Source of the DNA: SIG589 sp045652465
Lineage (GTDB): Bacteria > Bacillota > Clostridia > Oscillospirales > Acutalibacteraceae
Direction of reading: 5' to 3'
Length of the DNA stretch: 64,000 nucleotides
Assembly (NCBI GenBank): GCA_045652465.1
Contig: JAZRUI010000008.1
Span: 89,252-153,251, forward strand
The notes below the pieces were generated by a model. It searched no databases. It saw nothing but the letters and a program-made list of their open reading frames with translations, and was not told where the DNA came from. Of the stretch, positions 15,394 to 22,640 are shown in pieces. Positions within the stretch are counted from its first letter, which is position 1. Every line of letters begins with the position of its first letter. The translations under genes and the position numbers were made by a program.

Positions 15394-16604
15394 ATGGTTT
15401 TCCTCCTATAAACGCTCTCGAGTTTCTCAATCTCCTCGGCCGAGCGCATACTGTCGGTTGCGTTTTCGGAGAAGAGATTGCAGGCTGCGGAAGCCGAAGC
15501 AAACTCGAGCATTTTCTTATCGTCAAAGCCGTTATAAAGGGCATAAAGGCATCCCGCGCAATAAGCATCTCCTGCGCCAACGCTGCCCTTAATCTCCTCG
15601 GCGGGAATATCAAGCGAGGGAATAACCGTGAATTCGCCGCTTGCCGCATCGAGGCAAAAGCCGCACTGCTTGCAATGGATAATAACCTTTTCCGAAACGC
15701 CGCAATCGGCCATAAACTCCATGGTCTTGCGAACATTTTCGATGTTGACCGAGCCATCCTCGTTATAAGGCGCAAGGTCGGTTAGCATTCCGCTTTCAAC
15801 CTCGTTCATAATGGCATAGTCGGTATATTTAAGGGCGGGGATAATGGTTGCCTTATAGTCCTCATCGCTGCTTGAGACAACATCAATAGAGGTCTTGATG
15901 CCCTTTTCGCGAACATCATGCAAAAAGCGCGCCATAACCGTGCCGTATTCCTTATCGGGGGCATCGAATTTTGCCAGCATAAGGATATATCCGATATGTA
16001 AAATTTTGCATTTGAGCGCCGAGAGGTTGATGTGCTCGGGGGCGAAAACATCGTTTGCGCCGCGGAAGCTGAAGAAGGTTCGCTCGCCGCTTTTAAGGCT
16101 CATAACATCGCTAAACGAGGTTGCGGTTTCGTTTGTAACGGTTAGCATCCCCGTGTTAACGCCGTTCTTTTGCATAACGCCCGTTATAAAGTTGCCGTTA
16201 TCATCATCTCCAACGCAGCCAACAACCGAAACGGGAATCGAGCGGTCGATTCGAGCGAGGTCGATAGCGGTGTTTGGAGCGCAGCCGCCCGCCGCCTTTT
16301 GAACGCTCGAGATAATCGAGAGCATACCCTTTTCGGGGAAGGTTGAAATGTTTTTAACCGAGTCAACAATTATGCTTCCCGCAACGGTTATTCCGTTGCG
16401 CTCGCCGGTTAAAAGATAATCAACCGAAACGCCGAAGAGCGCCGCGATATCGGGGAAGAGGGTTATTTCGGGATAGCCGAGGCCGTTCTCCCATTTGCTT
16501 ATCGTTTTGTCGCTAACATTTAGTTTTTCGGCAAGTGCCGCTTGGGTTAAGCCCGCCGCCTTGCGAAGCGAGGCAATAAGCGAGCCGGTTAGTTTAGAAT
16601 CCAT
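15390..16604 (-). CDS. HTH (Xre-type) - PfkB sugar kinase fusion protein
   Basis: A 404-residue two-domain protein. Residues 8-62 form a Cro/C1-type helix-turn-helix (LTQAALAEKLNVSDKTISKWENG). From about residue 73 a full PfkB/ribokinase-family carbohydrate kinase follows: NTAIDLARI near 108, GCVGDDDNGNF near 130, and the catalytic GAGDAYCAG with Asp346 as base. The kinase would phosphorylate a ketose such as fructose or xylulose, the product of the isomerase encoded next. The HTH suggests that it also binds its own promoter and couples repression to substrate, as a trigger enzyme (inference). ATG 16604 has GAGGTG upstream and a good promoter. Confidence 0.9.
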   Translation of the reverse strand: MDSKLTGSLIASLRKAAGLTQAALAEKLNVSDKTISKWENGLGYPEITLFPDIAALFGVSVDYLLTGERNGITVAGSIIVDSVKNISTFPEKGMLSIISSVQKAAGGCAPNTAIDLARIDRSIPVSVVGCVGDDDNGNFITGVMQKNGVNTGMLTVTNETATSFSDVMSLKSGERTFFSFRGANDVFAPEHINLSALKCKILHIGYILMLAKFDAPDKEYGTVMARFLHDVREKGIKTSIDVVSSSDEDYKATIIPALKYTDYAIMNEVESGMLTDLAPYNEDGSVNIENVRKTMEFMADCGVSEKVIIHCKQCGFCLDAASGEFTVIPSLDIPAEEIKGSVGAGDAYCAGCLYALYNGFDDKKMLEFASASAACNLFSENATDSMRSAEEIEKLESVYRRKTI

Positions 16605-16626
16605 AAGAGCACCTCATTTCAATTTC

Positions 16627-16655
16627 ATTATAAAGCCAAGGTTCTTCAATGTAAA
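16627..16655 (-). promoter_or_regulatory. Promoter of the HTH-kinase operon
   Basis: On the minus strand, TTTACA (16655-16650) is followed by 17 bp and TATAAT (16632-16627), 22 bp before the start codon. Confidence 0.8.
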
Positions 16656-16705
16656 CCTATCTAAAATATATCGATTTCGAAGAATTTGTTTAGATTTGTC
16701 GATAA

Positions 16706-16726
16706 AACTCTACGCTCCGTAGAGTT
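16706..16726. promoter_or_regulatory. Perfect 9-bp inverted repeat upstream of the HTH-kinase promoter
   Basis: AACTCTACG / CGTAGAGTT separated by 3 bp lies about 50 bp upstream of the -35 element. It could be an operator for the fused HTH protein or a second small hairpin after the PHP gene. Confidence 0.45.
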
Positions 16727-16740
16727 GCCGCCCCAAAAAG

Positions 16741-16763
16741 AAAGCCTGCAAGCCGCAGGCTTT
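16741..16763 (-). terminator. Terminator after the PHP phosphatase gene
   Basis: A 9-bp stem (AAAGCCTGC / GCAGGCTTT) with a 5-nt loop; on the minus strand it is followed by CTTTTT. Confidence 0.75.
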
Positions 16764-16767
16764 TGTT

Positions 16768-17565
16768 TTAGATAGCGCAGCTTTGCCATTTTCCGCCCGA
16801 GAGATAATAAAGCTCCTTAAAACCAATGTCGCGGAGCATAGCCTTGGACTCGGCGAAGTTGCAATCGAGTGCATCGGCATGGTGGCAATCGGAGTTGAGC
16901 ATAATTTTCGCATCCGCCGCCTTTAGCACCTCTAAAATATCGCGGGAGGGATAGGGCGCTTTGCACCAGCCGCGGGAGATAGCTCCCGTGTTTATTTCAA
17001 ATATGCAGTCCGCCTTTGCGGCAGCAGCGGCATATTTTTTTGCGAGAGCGCGATATTCGGGCATCGCCCCGAAACCGCCGCCGCGAACATCATCGAATTT
17101 TGTTAAAAGGTCGAAATGGCCGACAACATCGGGCTTGCGGCGCTTTATATAATCGCAAAAGGTTTTAAAATAATCTTCGGCGTAAGCCAGCGGGTTGCCC
17201 CAAGCCTCAACGCCCTTGGTGGTTGCTTCGGGAGAGCCATCGATATCGAAAAACTTATCCCCCAAAAAAGAATAATGGGAGGAGCCTATTATATAATCGT
17301 AGCGCTCGCGCTCAACAAAGCAGTGCATATCCTCCTCTATGCCGAGGAGAATCTCGATTTTTCCTTCATATTTTTCTTTTAGGCGGCGAATCTCGGCGAT
17401 GTAGCCTTCGGTGTCCTTCATGCAGTAGCGCAGGTCGAAATCCGTAAATCCGTGACCCGAAAAACCGAGCACCGAGAAGCCCTTTTCAATCGCCGAAAGA
17501 ACCATTTGCTCAGGAGTGTTTATACCATCGCAAAAGGTAGAGTGGGTGTGATAATTTGTTAGCAT
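16768..17565 (-). CDS. PHP-domain phosphatase, histidinol-phosphatase (HisJ/HisK) family
   Basis: A 265-residue metal-dependent phosphoesterase. PHP motifs are visible in order: NYHTHSTFCDG near the N-terminus (His5, His7), GFSGHG (His near 39), LLGIEEDMH, GSSHYSF, VGHFDL and a C-terminal NSDCHHADAL. Members hydrolyse histidinol phosphate in histidine synthesis, but no his genes lie near, and many relatives act on other phosphates, so the substrate is unproven. It starts 16 bp after the YdcF gene and is probably in its operon. Confidence 0.86.
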   Translation of the reverse strand: MLTNYHTHSTFCDGINTPEQMVLSAIEKGFSVLGFSGHGFTDFDLRYCMKDTEGYIAEIRRLKEKYEGKIEILLGIEEDMHCFVERERYDYIIGSSHYSFLGDKFFDIDGSPEATTKGVEAWGNPLAYAEDYFKTFCDYIKRRKPDVVGHFDLLTKFDDVRGGGFGAMPEYRALAKKYAAAAAKADCIFEINTGAISRGWCKAPYPSRDILEVLKAADAKIMLNSDCHHADALDCNFAESKAMLRDIGFKELYYLSGGKWQSCAI

Positions 17566-17581
17566 TTAATCACTCCTTGGT

Positions 17582-18331
17582 TTAAGAAACCCAAAAATAA
17601 AGAACCGCAAGACATTCGCGCAAGGTTCCCGGCAGTATGGAATCAAAGCGGGTGTTACTGTGCAAATGGGTGGTTTGGGAAAAACCTGCTTTTTTTGCAA
17701 ATCCGCCTGCGCGGTAGATATGGAATTCGTTTGTGATATAGCAAACGCGGTAGTCCTCTCCCAGCCGCTCATCGAGGATTTCCTTCGAGAAACGGAAGTT
17801 TTCCAGCGTGCTGGTTGCGTTTTCCTCTTTAATTATAATGTTCGGGTTGACTCCGTGGGAAACGAGATATCGTTTCATAGCCTCGGCCTCGCTTATATCC
17901 TCTTGCGGACCCTGCCCGCCGCTCACAACGATAAGCGCATCGGGGTTTTTCTCGTGGTATCTACGGGCGGCATTAAGGCGTGTTTTCAAAACCGCGCTGG
18001 GGGTTTCGCCGTGAACAGCCGCGCCTAAAACAATGATAGCGTCCTCGCTATACTTGGTGGTGTCAACCGAGCCAAAGGTCAACAAAAAGGCCATAAAAGC
18101 AAATAAAACTGCCATTCCTGAGGCTAAGACTATTTTAACTGATTTCGGGAAATCGTGATTTATCTTATGAAAATAAATTCCATATAAAAGCAGGGCGCAT
18201 CCCAACGCTAAGGTTAGAAGGTTGCCAATATTAAAGTTGGAGAGCAAAAAGAGCATAATTGCATTGAAGCAGATTAAAGCACCGAAAAAGAGAACTAAAG
18301 TGCGAACAAAAAACAAACTTTTTGATTTCAT
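17582..18331 (-). CDS. YdcF/SanA-like (DUF218) membrane protein
   Basis: A 249-residue protein. The N-terminal third has three hydrophobic helices (about residues 8-30, 36-52, 64-84). The DUF218 domain follows: DAIIVLGAAVHGETPSAVLKTRLNAA, VVSGGQGPQEDISEAEAM, IIKEENATSTLENFRFS, and YITNEFHIYRA. DUF218 proteins are linked to envelope polysaccharide or peptidoglycan precursor handling (SanA, ElyC, YdcF), with an externally placed domain; the reaction is unknown. It is the first gene of a pair with the PHP phosphatase. Confidence 0.88.
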   Translation of the reverse strand: MKSKSLFFVRTLVLFFGALICFNAIMLFLLSNFNIGNLLTLALGCALLLYGIYFHKINHDFPKSVKIVLASGMAVLFAFMAFLLTFGSVDTTKYSEDAIIVLGAAVHGETPSAVLKTRLNAARRYHEKNPDALIVVSGGQGPQEDISEAEAMKRYLVSHGVNPNIIIKEENATSTLENFRFSKEILDERLGEDYRVCYITNEFHIYRAGGFAKKAGFSQTTHLHSNTRFDSILPGTLRECLAVLYFWVS

Positions 18332-18527
18332 TTTTTGCCTCCTTAAAAATTTGTTCCACCCCTAATATACCATTTTGCGGCGGAGGTTTCAATCCGCAAA
18401 TTCTCTTTCCAAAATTTTTGGGGAAATTTTAAAAAATTATTAACAAAACTATTCCAAAAATCGAAAAAGTATGATAAAATGTTTTTAGCGTCAAACCCTG
18501 TAAAAAAATGTTTTAGGAGTGATTATT

Positions 18528-19952
18528 TTGGCAAATCTCGTTTACGACATTCATGACAGACCGAAGTTTGGCTCAATGCTCATCTTCGCACTTCAGCAGG
18601 TTCTTGCAATCCTTGCAGCAACCATCGCTGTTCCTGCGATAATCGGCCTGCCCGCACAAATTCCTGCAGCTATCTTCGGTGCAGGTGTAGGAACTCTTGT
18701 TTATCAGTGCTTCACAAGATTCAAGAGCCCTGTTTTCCTCGGTAGCTCTTTCGCATTCTTAAACTCCCTGTTTGTTGCCGTTTCTTATGGCTACTGCGGA
18801 ATCATTTTAGGTTCTGCCGTTGCAGGTCTTGTTTATGTAGTGCTTGCTATTGTTATCCATTTTGTTGGAACAAACTGGGTTGACAAGCTTATGCCTCCCA
18901 TCATCATCGGACCCACAGTTGCCCTTATCGGACTTTCCCTCGCAGTAAATGCAATGGGCGATATAACCAAGGCAAATGTTGCTGCAAACGGAACCTATAA
19001 TTTAGTTGGTCTTTTCTGCGGCTTTGTTGCTTTCTTCACCATCGTTATTTGCTCGGTTCAAAAGCGCCATAAGATGGCTCGCTTGGTTCCCTTCATTTTG
19101 GGCGTTGTTGCAGGTTATGCAACCGCCGCAATCTTCACCGTTATCGGTAAGGTTGCCGACATAAACTATTTCCTTATCGTTGACTTCGAGCCCATTAAGA
19201 ATTGCTTCGTTGATGCCAGCGGCTCCTTCCGCGGCTTCTCGGCTCTCTTCGATTATCCCCGTTTTGCTCTCCTCGGAGCTATCGATGAAATCAAGAGCGG
19301 CGCTGCAAACGGTCTTACCGCAGGCGTTATCGCTGAAATCGTTATCGCATTCCTTCCCGTTGCTCTCGTTGTTTTCGCAGAGCACATTGCTGACCATAAG
19401 AACCTTTCTTCCATCATCGGTCGCGACCTTATTAAAGAGCCCGGCCTTAAGAACACCCTCCTTGGCGACGGTGTAGGTTCCATCGCAGGTACTGTTTTCG
19501 GCGTTTGCCCCAACACTACTTATGGCGAGTCGGTAGGCTGCGTTGCTATCACCAAAAACGCATCGGTTATCACCATCACCACCACCGCTATCATGTGCCT
19601 CGGTCTTTCCTTCGTTAAGCCCTTAATGGTTATCCTCCAGTCCATTCCTTCTTGCGTAATGGGCGGCGTTTGCTTAACCCTTTATGGCTTCATCGCTGTT
19701 TCCGGTCTTCGTATGTTCAAAAACATCGACCTCGATGATAACAAGAATATGTTCGTTGTTGCTGCTATCCTTATTTCGGGTATCGGCGGTCTTTCGATTC
19801 AGATTCCCTATGCTCGCGATGCAGCAGGTATCATCTCCAAGGTTATCACCGTAACCCCCATCGCAACCGCACTCATCGTTGGTATCGTTACCAATGTTGT
19901 ACTCAGCAAGGTTGAGAAGAGCAAACTCGGCAAAGAGAAGGACGCACAGTAA
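18528..19952 (+). CDS. uraA: Uracil permease (nucleobase:cation symporter-2 family)
   Basis: A 474-residue transporter with 12-14 hydrophobic helices that imports uracil with protons. The N-terminal VYDIHDRPKFG and the QQVLAILAATIAVP segment are typical of UraA, as are PTVALIGLSLA, the GLTAGVIAEIVIAFLPVALVVFAEHIADHK region (transport glutamate) and FGVCPNTTYGESVGCVAIT. I take TTG 18528 as the start because AGGAG (18515-18519) is spaced 8 bp from it; the GTG at 18519 overlaps that site. The stop overlaps the upp ATG by one base. The 196 bp upstream is AT-rich, without a PyrR-type attenuator that I can see. Confidence 0.95.
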   Translation: MANLVYDIHDRPKFGSMLIFALQQVLAILAATIAVPAIIGLPAQIPAAIFGAGVGTLVYQCFTRFKSPVFLGSSFAFLNSLFVAVSYGYCGIILGSAVAGLVYVVLAIVIHFVGTNWVDKLMPPIIIGPTVALIGLSLAVNAMGDITKANVAANGTYNLVGLFCGFVAFFTIVICSVQKRHKMARLVPFILGVVAGYATAAIFTVIGKVADINYFLIVDFEPIKNCFVDASGSFRGFSALFDYPRFALLGAIDEIKSGAANGLTAGVIAEIVIAFLPVALVVFAEHIADHKNLSSIIGRDLIKEPGLKNTLLGDGVGSIAGTVFGVCPNTTYGESVGCVAITKNASVITITTTAIMCLGLSFVKPLMVILQSIPSCVMGGVCLTLYGFIAVSGLRMFKNIDLDDNKNMFVVAAILISGIGGLSIQIPYARDAAGIISKVITVTPIATALIVGIVTNVVLSKVEKSKLGKEKDAQ

Positions 19953-20590
19953 TGAAAGATTACAAAAATGTGGTCATTTTTGACCATCCCCTTATAAACC
20001 ATAAGATTGCACATCTTCGCAGCAAAACCACCAGCATGAAGGAGTTCCGCGAGCTTATCGAGGAAATCACAACGCTGATGACCTTTGAGTGCTTAAAGGA
20101 TGTTCCGACTGTTGAAATAGAGGTTGAAACACCGCTTGAAAAATGCACTCAGCGCGTAGTAAAGGATAATTCGGTAGTTATCGTTCCCATCCTTCGCGCA
20201 GGTCTCGGAATGGTAAACGGAATTCATGTTCTGTTCCCCACAGCCCGAGTAGGTCATATTGGTATGTATCGCGATGAAGAAACCTTTGAGCCTTGCGAAT
20301 ATTATTGCAAGCTGCCCGATGGCATTGAGGATAAGGTTGTCGTTGTTGTTGACCCCATGCTTGCCACCGGCGGAAGCGCCTGCGATGCTATTACTCAGCT
20401 CAAAAAGCGCGGCTGCAAGACAATCAAGTTTATGGCAGTTATCGGCGCCCCTGAGGGTGTCGCAAAGGTTGCCGAAACCCATCCCGATGTTACTGTTTTT
20501 GTTTCAACGCTCGACCGTTGCTTAAACGAAAACGCCTACATTCTTCCCGGTCTTGGCGACGCGGGCGACCGCCTCTTCGGCACAAAATAA
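19952..20590 (+). CDS. upp: Uracil phosphoribosyltransferase
   Basis: A 212-residue cytosolic enzyme that converts uracil and PRPP to UMP. The N-terminus (FDHPLINHKIAHLRSKTTSMKEFRELI), VPILRAGLGMVNG, and the PRPP-binding loop DPMLATGGSACDAI are classic Upp features, and the C-terminus ends with LPGLGDAGDRLFGTK. The gene directly abuts uraA (TAATG), so uptake and salvage are produced together. A strong terminator follows. Confidence 0.97.
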   Translation: MKDYKNVVIFDHPLINHKIAHLRSKTTSMKEFRELIEEITTLMTFECLKDVPTVEIEVETPLEKCTQRVVKDNSVVIVPILRAGLGMVNGIHVLFPTARVGHIGMYRDEETFEPCEYYCKLPDGIEDKVVVVVDPMLATGGSACDAITQLKKRGCKTIKFMAVIGAPEGVAKVAETHPDVTVFVSTLDRCLNENAYILPGLGDAGDRLFGTK

Positions 20591-20600
20591 TTAAACAAAA

Positions 20601-20630
20601 AAACACCCTTTGGTTTTCCAAAGGGTGTTT
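20601..20630. terminator. Terminator between upp and the glycoside hydrolase cluster
   Basis: A 13-bp stem (AAACACCCTTTGG / CCAAAGGGTGTTT), TTTT loop, T-run on the plus side and A-run on the other, so it can serve both convergent transcripts. Confidence 0.9.
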
Positions 20631-20639
20631 TTTTATGGG

Positions 20640-22586
20640 TTAGTCATCAAGCGTTGTGTAAACCACGACGCTCATAGGCTTTAGTGTGTCGGTTATTTTG
20701 TTGTCAACATTTTCGAAAACCTTATCAGTAGGCGGCAGGGTTGCCGAATCATCGGGCTCGATTTCGCTCGCAACATAGCGGTGGCGATAAAAGTTTTTGC
20801 CGAAGCAGGTATTGAACGAAAGGCAAACATCCTGCTCCTTTTGGCTGTAGTTAACAACCGTTATGGTATAGTTTCCGTCGGGCAGCTCGTTTATGTTCAT
20901 CGCAACCTTTTCGGCGGAATGATTAATTCCCTCATAGGTTTTGGTGCCCTCGCCGCCCGTGTAGCGGCTAACCATTCCCCAAGCGTAGTAGGCGGGGTAG
21001 GGGGCATATAGCCCGCGCATCAAATTGGGCATAAGTCCCCAGCGATGCTCGCCATCAAAGAAGGCATCGCCCGTGGTTCGATGGTCGTTGGGCCATTGTT
21101 GGTCGAAAAGCGCCCAAAGGAAGGAGCATTTTCCGCCGCCATTCATTAAGGCAACCTGCCCGAGCGAGAGCCAAACGCCGTGCTCTTTTTCATAGCGACC
21201 TTTATGGAATGTTCCCGCGAAGGAGTTATATTCATCGTGCCAATATTCGGTTTTGAGCTTTTTGGGGAGAATAGCTATCGCATCGCGCTCATAGTCGAGC
21301 CATGTGGTGTAGGCATCGGTGCAAAGCGGTTTGCAACGGAAGGTGTACCATTTTGTTGCCGATTCAAAGCTCGAATCGCCGATAATCTCCTCGCCGTTTT
21401 CATCCTTGATAGAAAAATCATCGCAAAGAATCGCCGCGCCATCGGCATAAAGGGGCGAGAGTCCGCCATCATAAAACCAAGTGCGGTCAATCTTTCCGTC
21501 GAGGCGGTTGATAATCGAATAAACGCAGGCGTTAAGGCTTTCGTGCTCGCCTGAATTAAATTTGAATTCGAAGCGGCGCCATTCATCGCGTGAGAGCTCG
21601 CTTTGCGGAATCTCCATTGTGAAAACGCCGTCCTGCGGTTCGCAGTAGTTCATAAAATAATGATAAAGCGAGCCTTTGCCGAAGGCGCCAAACATAACTC
21701 GGCTGTTTTCCTTTGTTGCTGCCGAAATTTTGGATTTAAGCCAAACGCTTGCGGTATAGTTTGTGTTGGGCTTTAGGGTTATTGGCTGTTGAATTTGGGC
21801 ATAGCCGTGCGGGATTATGATGGATTTTTTGCCCGAATGGATGTCCTCGGGCGGCACTTCGGGGAAGAGAAGATAGTTGTGCATCGAGCCGCCATCGAGA
21901 AATTCCTCGCAATGCTTTTCGTTCCAAACCCATTCGTTGAGCCAGGGATGGAAGGCGAGTCCCTCCTGCGGACCGAGGAGTTTTATCTTATCGCGGTAGC
22001 CATCGCGAACCAGCTGCTCGTGTGCCGCGCGGGCGCATTGAAGCCAAAGCTCGCGGTAGTCGGCGCCCTCATAGGGAAGCGAGGGGTAGCTTCGCTCGTT
22101 GGGCTCGGTGAAGATAAGGAAATATTTAATGTTGGTAAACCCGCGCTTTATAACCAGCTGATAAAATGTATCGCTGACCCATTTGGCGTAGTTTCTAACG
22201 GTTGCATCCCAGTCGCCCTCCACCTTTAGGGGGCAAAAGCCCTGCCAATGGTCGCCCTGCAGCTCGCCAACATTCGACCAGCCAACATTTATGGCGATGG
22301 TTACGCCCGCTTTTTGCATCTCACTGCACCAGTTATAAAAAGCCTGACAACGCGCATTTTCCCAGTTCCATTCGCCCGTTTCCTTATCCCAAGGATACCA
22401 GTTATAATATGTTCGAACAATCTTAACGCGCATATCTCTAACGCGGGAAACTTCGGTTTTTATTTGCTCTTTTGTGTAAACGCGACCTGCATCATCGGGC
22501 TGACCCGCGAAGCCATGGTAAACCGCGCCAAGACCCAAAAAGTTTTCCTGCGCAGGGGAATGCATATCGGCGGTAAGAGTTATCAT
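20640..22586 (-). CDS. Glycoside hydrolase-like protein, clan-A TIM barrel with inserted carbohydrate-binding-like domain (paralog 1)
   Basis: A 648-residue protein with no signal peptide. The TIM barrel starts near residue 10; the strand-4 motif FTEPNE places Asn163-Glu164, the usual acid/base pair of clan GH-A. The barrel appears interrupted at about 245-415 by a jelly-roll domain (YTASVWLKSK, then FEFKFNSGEHE, typical of CBM4/9-like folds). It resumes with YWHDEYNS, where Glu452 is a candidate nucleophile, and a beta-sandwich closes the C-terminus. The exact GH family and substrate are not recognised. It is the last of three tandem paralogs and would act on imported oligosaccharides in the cytosol (inference). 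Confidence 0.75.
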   Translation of the reverse strand: MITLTADMHSPAQENFLGLGAVYHGFAGQPDDAGRVYTKEQIKTEVSRVRDMRVKIVRTYYNWYPWDKETGEWNWENARCQAFYNWCSEMQKAGVTIAINVGWSNVGELQGDHWQGFCPLKVEGDWDATVRNYAKWVSDTFYQLVIKRGFTNIKYFLIFTEPNERSYPSLPYEGADYRELWLQCARAAHEQLVRDGYRDKIKLLGPQEGLAFHPWLNEWVWNEKHCEEFLDGGSMHNYLLFPEVPPEDIHSGKKSIIIPHGYAQIQQPITLKPNTNYTASVWLKSKISAATKENSRVMFGAFGKGSLYHYFMNYCEPQDGVFTMEIPQSELSRDEWRRFEFKFNSGEHESLNACVYSIINRLDGKIDRTWFYDGGLSPLYADGAAILCDDFSIKDENGEEIIGDSSFESATKWYTFRCKPLCTDAYTTWLDYERDAIAILPKKLKTEYWHDEYNSFAGTFHKGRYEKEHGVWLSLGQVALMNGGGKCSFLWALFDQQWPNDHRTTGDAFFDGEHRWGLMPNLMRGLYAPYPAYYAWGMVSRYTGGEGTKTYEGINHSAEKVAMNINELPDGNYTITVVNYSQKEQDVCLSFNTCFGKNFYRHRYVASEIEPDDSATLPPTDKVFENVDNKITDTLKPMSVVVYTTLDD

Positions 22587-22640
22587 AATATCCCTCTTTT
22601 AAACAAGACCTCTCTTTCGAGGGGCCTTGTTTTTTTAATA

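Noticed and set aside
18332..18527. PyrR-type attenuator before uraA
   Set aside because: No anti-antiterminator sequence or terminator hairpin was found in the 196-bp AT-rich region; only a weak TAAAAT -10 with a poor -35.
22587..22640. Terminator between glycoside hydrolase paralogs 1 and 2
   Set aside because: The hairpin is imperfect and its long T-run lies on the plus strand, opposite to transcription, so it is at most a weak attenuator within the operon.
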